A DNA stretch of 5,382 bases from Chlorobiota bacterium. Its GTDB lineage: Bacteria > Bacteroidota > Bacteroidia > Bacteroidales > JAADGE01. Location of the stretch: NCBI GenBank assembly GCA_013153575.1, contig JAADEE010000026.1:1-5382 (forward strand). The letters are read 5' to 3'. Position numbers and translations under genes: made by a program. A model generated the notes under the pieces. It did no database searches. It was not told where the DNA came from and saw only the letters and a program-made list of their open reading frames with translations. Shown one piece after another: positions 1 to 5,382 of this stretch. How positions within the stretch are numbered: position 1 is the stretch's first letter; each line of letters starts with the position of its first letter.

Positions 1-1
1 T

Positions 2-94
2 TTATACAGAGCAGGAATAGTTATTAATCATATTGACAAAATTTTGTATGAACCCGATCTCTATAAAATTACTCCTTCGCAAAATGAAATTTAA
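2..94 (+). pseudogene. Inverted partial copy of the PorP/SprF-type gene
   Basis: Read on the plus strand from base 2, this stretch is open to a TAA at 92-94. From base 5 it encodes the same 25 residues as the neighbouring PorP/SprF gene (starting YRAGIVIN and ending KITPS), with one conservative change, Asp for Glu, and one silent Tyr codon change. After KITPS it diverges into Gln-Asn-Glu-Ile and stops. It has no start codon and is cut by the window edge, so it is either a fragment of a second porP-like copy or the product of a fold-back artefact. It is not expected to make a functional protein as it stands. Confidence 0.45.
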
Positions 95-171
95 ATGAAG
101 GAGTAATTTTGTAGAGCTCGGGTTCATACAAAATTTTGTCAATATGATTAATAACTATTCCTGCTCTGTAT
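4..171. repeat. Near-perfect inverted repeat, 75-base arms with 18-base loop
   Basis: Bases 4-78 are the reverse complement of 97-171 with only two mismatched pairs (58 with 117, and 64 with 111); bases 79-96 form the loop. Outside the arms, bases 1-3 no longer match 172-174. The right arm and loop are coding sequence of the minus-strand PorP/SprF-type gene, and the left arm repeats that coding sequence on the plus strand. The structure touches the window edge, which is typical of a contig end where reads fold back (amplification chimera or palindromic assembly end). A real inverted partial duplication is also possible. The pairing is seen directly; the origin is inference. Confidence 0.95.
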
Positions 172-740
172 TTTGTTGAGATATATGTTGTTGCAATTGA
201 GAAATCAGTTCCGTTGTAGGAATTAAATGATGTTTCATAACTATTTGAAGAAATATTTCCTGTTACAGGATTTATTTGGTTATTGAAAATTAATTTGTTA
301 CTGTTTATATTTTGTTGTAAATAAGATGCTTGTAGTGCAGTATTAATTATACTTCTTTTATTTAATGTAATTTTATATGAATAAATTAAGTCAATATTTA
401 AATTATTAATTGCACCTTTGCCTTGTCTGTTTTCTGATATTATAAATCCGACACCACTATTATATTTTTGTAAGAACTTATTAAAAGATGCACTATAATA
501 ATCAGAAATGTATTTTTTATTATAACTTAAATTAATTTCAGAACATGAACTTAAACCTGAATATGCAGGTGAAAATAAGAGTTTTTCAGAATATGGGTCG
601 GAATAACTTATATCTTGTGAAAACAATTGATAAAAAGATAGCAAATATATACTCAAAAATAGAAAAAGTCGTTTAAGTTTAATATTCGATTTTTTTAGCA
701 ATAATATATTTTTTATAGATACAAATTTAACTATAAACAT
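69..740 (-). CDS. PorP/SprF family T9SS membrane protein, C-terminally truncated
   Basis: This encodes a 223-residue protein of the PorP/SprF family, outer-membrane beta-barrel proteins of the type IX secretion and gliding machinery of Bacteroidota. Residues 1-42 look like a signal peptide with a long basic N-region and a hydrophobic core near 25-37, cut around LFSQ. The family's N-terminal motif, usually NPAYAG, appears as LLFSPAYSG at 54-62. It is followed by the usual alternating strands with Gly-rich GVGFIISENRQGKG, YSYKITL, and an INHID segment matching the family's GlsvdHl region. Family members usually run to about 300 residues or more, so roughly the last third is missing. The final residues and the TAA come from the left arm of an inverted repeat, so the end is probably not the native one. 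ATG at 740 was chosen over ATG at 809 because the latter would reach 62 bases into porU and past a possible promoter. TTG at 701 would give a more typical 29-residue signal peptide and cannot be excluded. Bacteroidota carry many paralogues, so no specific symbol is given. Confidence 0.82.
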   Translation of the reverse strand: MFIVKFVSIKNILLLKKSNIKLKRLFLFLSIYLLSFYQLFSQDISYSDPYSEKLLFSPAYSGLSSCSEINLSYNKKYISDYYSASFNKFLQKYNSGVGFIISENRQGKGAINNLNIDLIYSYKITLNKRSIINTALQASYLQQNINSNKLIFNNQINPVTGNISSNSYETSFNSYNGTDFSIATTYISTKYRAGIVINHIDKILYEPELYKITPSFKFHFAKE

Positions 741-747
741 AAATAGA

Positions 748-825
748 ATGATTTTCAGAGAAACAAAGTTACATTTATTATTTATTTTATTATTTATATT
801 TTTTAGCAATAAATCTTTTTCACAA
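748..825 (+). other. porU: Signal peptide of PorU
   Basis: The first 26 residues have a short N-region with Arg and Lys (MIFRETK), an uninterrupted hydrophobic core (LLFILLFIFF) and a likely signal peptidase I site after KSFSQ or KSFS. This supports both export by Sec and the choice of ATG at 748. A charged Glu at residue 5 is slightly unusual but lies ahead of the core. Confidence 0.8.
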
Positions 826-3800
826 AACTATTCTGTTAAAATTAATTGGAAACAGAATGTAAAAGTAATTGATGAAGATGTTCAAATTAATATGTTTAAT
901 TTTTCGAATGTTATTCAAGATAAATATTTTGTTCCATATTATTCAAATCAAATAAATATTAAATCACAATATAATAAGTCATTTCAATTTAATTTAAAAC
1001 CTAAAAATATTAAATTTATTGTTTTGCCTGAAACTGAAATCCCTTCTTCAATAAATAAAAATAAAATACCTAATGATTTTGTATTTAAAAGTGAAACATT
1101 ATTTGCAAGAGGTATTCCTTTCATAAATTATAGCATAGCCGCAATTAGGAAAAATAAAAAAAATGGCAATTATGAGAAACTTATAAGTTTTGATTTAGAA
1201 ATTGATAAAAAAAGAAAAGTTAACAAATCTAATAAGCAGCATATTTATGCAAGTAATTCAATTTTAAATTCAGGAACTTGGAAAAAAATAAAAATAAGTA
1301 AAAGTGGAATTTATAAACTAACATTTCAAGAACTAGAAAGCATAGGAATTTCTAATCCGCAAAATGTTAGAATTTTTGGAAATGCAACAGGTTGGCTTCC
1401 TATGATTGCAGGAGATGATAGACCTGATGATTTAGTTGAAAATGATATTCTTATAGAAAATAATTCTGTGATTTTTTATGCACAAGGTCCTGACAGGTGG
1501 GATTACGATGAAGCAAATCAAGAGTTTAAACCTAAAAATCATTATTATTCAGATTTTGCTTATTATTATATTACTTCTGATGTTAATACTTCTTACAATA
1601 ATTCAATAAAAATTGAAAATCAATCAACTTTGGCAGAAACAGATAATGTAACAACATATAATTCATATGCAGTACACGAAAAAGATGAGTATAATATTGC
1701 AGAAACAGGACGAGTTTGGTATGGAGAAGCATTTGAAATTACAAATAATCAAAATTTTACTTTGTCATTTCCAAATTTAGTTGATAATTCACAAGCAAAA
1801 TTAGTAGTTTATGCAGCATCAACTTCGTCAACTTCATACTTTAAGGTTGATGTTAATGGAACTTCTAAAAATATTACATTTTCATACATAAGTAGTTATG
1901 ATGTTGCAAGTAGGGCAAATACTGAATTAGAGTTTACAACAAATACTTCTGATGAAATAAAAATAAATTTAAATTATATAAGTAGTACACCATCAGCACG
2001 AGCTTGGTTAGATTATTTATATGTTAATGCAATTAGTGAATTAAGGTTTTCCGGAAGTCAAATGCAATTTAGAAATGCAAGTTCGGTAGGAGCAGGAAAT
2101 GTTACAAAATATAATATTGCAAATGCAAGCGGTGTTACAATCTGGGATATTACAGATAAAACAAAACCAAAAAAAGTAAATACAACAGCCGAAGGGGCTT
2201 CATTAACTTTTAAATTAGAAAGTTCAACCTTAAAAGAATTTATTGCTTTTAACGGAAGTGATTATTTAAAACCTGATTTAACAGATGTGAAAGATGTTGC
2301 AAATCAAAATCTTCATGCAACATCAGGAAGTACAGATATGATTATTGTTACTTATCCTGAATTTTTACCACAAGCAAATGAAATTAAAAAACTGCATGAA
2401 ACATTAGATAATATGTCGGTAAAAGTTGTAACATTACAACAAGTTTACAATGAGTTTTCATGCGGAGCAACAGATTTTTCAGCAATAAGAGATTATGCAA
2501 AAATGGTTTACGATAGAGCAACCTCTAATGATACTTTAAGGTATTTGATGCTTTTAGGAGATGGTTCTTACGATAACAGGTCAGGAGAAGGTGTTAATGG
2601 AAATTATGTTATAACTTATCAGCAAGAATATTCCGAAGGACTTGGAGGCTCAAAAGTTACAGATGATTATTTTGGTTTATTAGATGATAATGAAGGAGAT
2701 TACGGAATAGGAATAACAGGTAAATTAGATATAGGAATAGGTAGATTAATAGTAAATTCAGTTCAAGAAGCAAATGAACATATTGCTAAAATTAAAAATT
2801 ATGTAAGCTCTCAAACTTTTGGAGATTGGAGAAATCAACTTTGTTTTGTTGCTGATGATTTTGGTGAAGATGGATATATTCATACAACACAAACAGAAAC
2901 TTTAACAAATTATATTGATGAAAATTATCCTGTTTTTAATATCCAAAAAATATATTTAGATGCATATAAACAATATACCGAAGCTGCCGGAGAACGTTAC
3001 CCCGATGTTAACAATGCCATAAATAGCAGAATGCAAAAAGGAACCTTAATTTTTCATTACACAGGACATGGAGGAGAACATGGTCTTGCACACGAAAGAG
3101 TTGTAACGATTAGTGAAATTCAACAATGGCAAAATTTTGAGAAATTACCTTTGTTTGTTACAGCTACATGTGAATTTACACGATTTGATGATTATAAATT
3201 TAAATCGGCAGGGGAGTATGTTTTTACAAACCCTCATGGAGGAGCAGTTGCAATTTTTACAACAGCAAGAATTGCATGGATTTATTCAAATGGGCAGTTA
3301 ACTGAGGAATTATATAAGCATATGTTTGAGAGTTTTGAAGATGGAGATAGACTTAGGTTAGGAGATATTATAAGATTAACAAAATGTGGTTCTTTTTCAA
3401 ATAATAATTTAATTTTCTTTTTAATGGGAGATCCTGCTTTGAGGTTGGGGTATGCTTCTGAAAATAAGATTGTTACAAAATTAATTAATAATGCACCGAT
3501 TTCAGAAGTTGATACTTTAAAAGCTCTTAATGAGGTTTCATTTACAGGTGAACTTCAGGACAAAAATGGAAATAAACTTACAAATTTTAATGGTTATGTT
3601 TACCCAACTATTTATGATAAGATAAGAAGTGTTACAACTCAAAATAATGATGATTATGAAGCTGGTCCTTATACCTATAAAACACGAGATAATGTAATTT
3701 ATAAAGGTAAAGCATCAGTTACTAATGGAGATTTTAGTTTTAAATTTATAGTTCCTAAAGATATTGCCTTAAATGTTGATACCGGAAAAATAAGTTATTA

Positions 3801-4542
3801 TGCCGAAAATGGTTTAACCGATGCAAAAGGATATTCATTTGATTTTCTTGTTGGAGATATAGCAAGTAATTATGAGGAAGATAATAAAGGTCCTGAAATA
3901 AGTTTGTATATGAATGATGAGAATTTTGTTTCGGGAGGTATAACCAACAGTAATCCACGTATTTATGCAATTCTTTCGGATGAGCACGGAATAAACACTG
4001 CAACAGGTGGCATAGGACACGATATAACAGCAATAATTGATGATGACTTAAATAATATCATTGTAATGAATGATGATTATCGTGCAGATGAAGGAACATA
4101 CAAAACAGGAAAACTTGAACATTTTCTTTTTAATATTGAACAAGGAAATCATAAATTAAAATTTAAAGCTTGGGATGTTTATAATAATTCTTCCGAAGAA
4201 TATCTTGAATTTTTAGTAATTGAAGCAGATAATTTATCAATTGACAGATTATTAAATTATCCAAATCCGTTTACAACTCATACCGATTTTTATTTTGAAC
4301 ATAATCAAGCAGGAAGTGAAATTGATGTTTTAATTCAAATTTTTACAATTTCAGGCAAGTTGGTTAAAACAATTGATGCTTCGTATTTTGCCGATGGCAA
4401 CAGAGCAGGTCCTTTTGCGTGGGATGGAACAGATGATTTTGGTAATAAAATAGGACGCGGTGTTTATGTTTATCGAGTGAAACTTCGGTCGCAAACAGGC
4501 GAAGTTGCTGAAAAATTTGAAAAACTACTTATTCTGAAATAA
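748..4542 (+). CDS. porU: Type IX secretion system sortase PorU (gingipain-type C25 peptidase)
   Basis: This encodes a 1264-residue surface protease that, in characterised relatives, removes the C-terminal sorting domain from T9SS cargo and links the cargo to surface lipopolysaccharide, acting with the PorV shuttle. Residues 1-26 are a signal peptide ending KSFSQ. Residues 27 to about 170 resemble the family's N-terminal region. From 176 comes the conserved stretch GTWKKIKISKSGIYKLTF, followed by RIFGNATGW near 208-216. The C25 peptidase domain spans about 528-900. Its catalytic His is H774 in HYTGHGGEHG, its catalytic Cys is C808 in FVTATCEFTRFDD, and it closes with FFLMGDPALRLG. About 900-1160 is beta-rich, Ig-like sequence. 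A T9SS C-terminal domain of FlgD-like fold starts at about 1165, with YPNPF at 1171-1175 and later WDGTDDFGNKIGRGVYVYRV. Both catalytic residues are present and the length is close to known PorU (about 1160 residues in Porphyromonas gingivalis), so it looks intact. ATG 748 gives a clean signal peptide; no Shine-Dalgarno is visible, which is normal in this phylum. Confidence 0.96.
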   Translation: MIFRETKLHLLFILLFIFFSNKSFSQNYSVKINWKQNVKVIDEDVQINMFNFSNVIQDKYFVPYYSNQINIKSQYNKSFQFNLKPKNIKFIVLPETEIPSSINKNKIPNDFVFKSETLFARGIPFINYSIAAIRKNKKNGNYEKLISFDLEIDKKRKVNKSNKQHIYASNSILNSGTWKKIKISKSGIYKLTFQELESIGISNPQNVRIFGNATGWLPMIAGDDRPDDLVENDILIENNSVIFYAQGPDRWDYDEANQEFKPKNHYYSDFAYYYITSDVNTSYNNSIKIENQSTLAETDNVTTYNSYAVHEKDEYNIAETGRVWYGEAFEITNNQNFTLSFPNLVDNSQAKLVVYAASTSSTSYFKVDVNGTSKNITFSYISSYDVASRANTELEFTTNTSDEIKINLNYISSTPSARAWLDYLYVNAISELRFSGSQMQFRNASSVGAGNVTKYNIANASGVTIWDITDKTKPKKVNTTAEGASLTFKLESSTLKEFIAFNGSDYLKPDLTDVKDVANQNLHATSGSTDMIIVTYPEFLPQANEIKKLHETLDNMSVKVVTLQQVYNEFSCGATDFSAIRDYAKMVYDRATSNDTLRYLMLLGDGSYDNRSGEGVNGNYVITYQQEYSEGLGGSKVTDDYFGLLDDNEGDYGIGITGKLDIGIGRLIVNSVQEANEHIAKIKNYVSSQTFGDWRNQLCFVADDFGEDGYIHTTQTETLTNYIDENYPVFNIQKIYLDAYKQYTEAAGERYPDVNNAINSRMQKGTLIFHYTGHGGEHGLAHERVVTISEIQQWQNFEKLPLFVTATCEFTRFDDYKFKSAGEYVFTNPHGGAVAIFTTARIAWIYSNGQLTEELYKHMFESFEDGDRLRLGDIIRLTKCGSFSNNNLIFFLMGDPALRLGYASENKIVTKLINNAPISEVDTLKALNEVSFTGELQDKNGNKLTNFNGYVYPTIYDKIRSVTTQNNDDYEAGPYTYKTRDNVIYKGKASVTNGDFSFKFIVPKDIALNVDTGKISYYAENGLTDAKGYSFDFLVGDIASNYEEDNKGPEISLYMNDENFVSGGITNSNPRIYAILSDEHGINTATGGIGHDITAIIDDDLNNIIVMNDDYRADEGTYKTGKLEHFLFNIEQGNHKLKFKAWDVYNNSSEEYLEFLVIEADNLSIDRLLNYPNPFTTHTDFYFEHNQAGSEIDVLIQIFTISGKLVKTIDASYFADGNRAGPFAWDGTDDFGNKIGRGVYVYRVKLRSQTGEVAEKFEKLLILK
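764..771 (-). promoter_or_regulatory. Possible Bacteroidota -7 element for the PorP/SprF gene
   Basis: Read on the minus strand, these bases are TAACTTTG, an exact match to the TAnnTTTG -7 consensus used by the primary sigma factor of Bacteroidota. Transcription would begin roughly 7 bases downstream, near 757, giving a leader of about 17 bases before the ATG at 740. No convincing -33 TTG was found about 19 bases further upstream. A chance match in such AT-rich DNA is quite possible. The site lies inside the first codons of porU. Confidence 0.35.
4237..4542 (+). other. porU: T9SS C-terminal sorting-type domain of PorU
   Basis: The last 100 or so residues of PorU have the conserved pattern of Por secretion tails and FlgD-like Ig folds. 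These are YPNPF at the start, an F-E strand, IQIFTISGKLVKTI, the WDGTDDFGN turn, GRGVYVYRVKL, and a final strand ending LLILK. In this family the domain mediates docking to PorV. It is the same type of tail that PorU cleaves from other proteins. Confidence 0.85.
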
Positions 4543-4551
4543 TTTTGCCTA

Positions 4552-5265
4552 ATGACTTCAAAAGAACAATTTGATAATTTTATTTCAGAATTATTCTTAA
4601 AAAATAAGATAGATATTAAGCAAAAAGAACAATTTTGTTTCTTGCCTTATGAAAAGTATGAAATAGAACCACAATCAAATAATTTTATAATTTATGAAGA
4701 TTGGTGGATTAGACGACCGGAAGTTGTTAAAAGCAAAATCATATCTATTTTAAAAATTAGCGAAAGAGTATTTGCACGTAAATGCAAAGTTGAAAAAATA
4801 ACAAAACCTGTTGCAGATGCATTTCTTGAAGAAAATCATATTTACGGAACAACAAAATCAAAAGTAAAATATGGTTTGTTTTACGAAGATGTACTTGTGG
4901 GTGTAGCAACTTTTGCAGGACAAAGGCAATTTCATGACGGAAGCCGTTCTGTTGAACTTTTACGTTATTGTAATAAAAATGGATTTACTATTGTTGGCGG
5001 TTTAGATAAATTATTAAAATCGTACATTAAAAATTATAAGCCCGATGCAATAATGACTTATGTAGATTTGAACTGGGGTAGTGGAGAGGCATTTATTAAA
5101 CTTGGTTTTAAGCAGAAAGAAGAAAAACAACCAATGCTTTTTTACATTAATAAAAATACAGGGTTACGTATTCAAGAATTAAACTTTAATAATTCAGATG
5201 AGAACAGTTATATCAAAATAAAGAATAAAGGAAGCCTAAAATTAATACTCCCAGTTAATACCTAA
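4552..5265 (+). CDS. GNAT-like domain protein of the phage endonuclease-associated type
   Basis: This is a 237-residue soluble protein with no signal peptide or membrane segment. Residues 1-75 are a charged region with WWIRRPEVVKSKIISIL. From about 75 the protein reads like the GNAT-like domain often found at the C-terminus of phage GIY-YIG, HNH and Hef-like homing endonucleases. The order is FARKCKV, FLEENHIYG (91-99), a GLFYEDVLVGVATF strand pair (108-121), ELLRYC (135-140), GGLDKLLKSYI (149-159), then TYVDLNWGSGEAFIKLGF (169-186). In relatives the last block is usually YADRRWSxGxxYxKLGF. No nuclease motif is present, so it is a stand-alone version. Its substrate is unknown, and acetyltransferase activity should not be assumed because no clear acetyl-CoA Q/RxxGxG/A loop stands out. 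It starts 9 bases after the porU stop, so co-transcription is likely. Its last 24 bases overlap a convergent gene. Confidence 0.85.
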   Translation: MTSKEQFDNFISELFLKNKIDIKQKEQFCFLPYEKYEIEPQSNNFIIYEDWWIRRPEVVKSKIISILKISERVFARKCKVEKITKPVADAFLEENHIYGTTKSKVKYGLFYEDVLVGVATFAGQRQFHDGSRSVELLRYCNKNGFTIVGGLDKLLKSYIKNYKPDAIMTYVDLNWGSGEAFIKLGFKQKEEKQPMLFYINKNTGLRIQELNFNNSDENSYIKIKNKGSLKLILPVNT

Positions 5266-5382
5266 AAATGTAATATCATCAATTTGTTCTTCATTTTTTT
5301 TCCAGTTTTGAAGAAATTTAAGATGTTTTTCTTTTTGTTCTTTAAAAGGTAAAGAGCTAAATTCTAAAATGTTATTTTTAAA
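5242..5382 (-). CDS. C-terminal end of an unrecognised protein, cut by the window edge
   Basis: On the minus strand the reading frame is open from the right edge to a TAA at 5242-5244, giving the last 46 residues of a protein whose start lies outside the window. The sequence is Lys- and Glu-rich, with LPFKEQKEKHLKFL and NWKKNEEQID likely helical, and it ends FLGINWEY. The amino-acid composition, with Trp, Gly and well-spaced charged and hydrophobic residues, looks like real protein rather than random AT-rich sequence. The other minus-strand frames over the same stretch looked less protein-like. I do not recognise the family. It converges on the GNAT-like gene and overlaps its last 24 bases. 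Confidence 0.6.
   Translation of the reverse strand, partial: FKNNILEFSSLPFKEQKEKHLKFLQNWKKNEEQIDDITFLGINWEY

Noticed and set aside
4..171. Inverted repeat as a transcription terminator
   Set aside because: A 75-base stem inside coding sequence is far longer than intrinsic terminators and lacks a GC-rich stem followed by a T-run.
4..171. Inverted repeat as a phase-variable invertible switch
   Set aside because: Invertible elements have short repeats flanking a sizeable segment with a promoter or gene part; here the repeats enclose only 18 bases, and no recombinase is present.
674..681. TAAGTTTA on the plus strand as the porU promoter
   Set aside because: It misses the final G of the TAnnTTTG consensus and has no TTG at the right distance upstream, so it is no better than chance in this AT-rich stretch.
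741..809. Upstream extension of the PorP/SprF gene to an ATG at 809
   Set aside because: The extra 23 residues are Asn- and Lys-rich, do not improve the signal peptide, lie antisense to the porU signal peptide and reach upstream of the promoter candidate.
3113..3301. Plus-strand open frame of 62 codons
   Set aside because: It lies wholly inside the PorU catalytic domain in another frame, and has a composition typical of a shifted reading of AT-rich coding DNA.
3755..4033. Two overlapping minus-strand open frames (92 and 61 codons)
   Set aside because: Both are antisense to the well-supported PorU coding region, and their Leu-, Tyr- and His-rich sequence shows no recognisable domain.

Overview
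The window looks like a piece of chromosome from an AT-rich member of the Bacteroidota, read with the standard code. Three things point there: a full-length type IX secretion system (T9SS) sortase of the PorU family, a PorP/SprF family protein, and a gingipain-type C-terminal secretion domain. These families are essentially confined to Bacteroidota and close relatives. No rRNA, tRNA, CRISPR array or insertion sequence was seen, and no gene-free stretch is longer than about 70 bases.

Layout, left to right. Bases 4-171 form a near-perfect inverted repeat: two 75-base arms around an 18-base loop, at the very edge of the window. The right arm and loop belong to a minus-strand PorP/SprF-type gene (69-740), which lacks the C-terminal third usual for the family because its frame runs into the left arm and stops. 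The left arm is a second, opposite-facing copy of part of that gene. Next to the PorP-type gene, and divergent from it with only 7 bases between the start codons, is the 1264-residue PorU sortase gene (748-4542), which dominates the window. Nine bases after its stop a 237-residue protein begins (4552-5265). It carries a GNAT-like domain of the kind attached to phage and homing endonucleases, but no nuclease. A further minus-strand gene enters from the right edge (5242-5382) and overlaps the end of the 237-residue gene by 24 bases; only its last 46 codons are present.

How the genes fit together. In the T9SS, PorU sits on the cell surface, cuts the C-terminal sorting domain off cargo proteins and helps anchor them. 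PorP/SprF proteins are outer-membrane beta-barrels associated with the periplasmic and motor side of the same machinery. The divergent pair is therefore a small T9SS locus. The GNAT-like gene is probably co-transcribed with porU by position, but has no evident role in secretion. The main point for caution is the left edge: the inverted repeat could be an assembly or amplification fold-back or a real inverted duplication, and the apparent truncation of the PorP-type gene depends on which it is.
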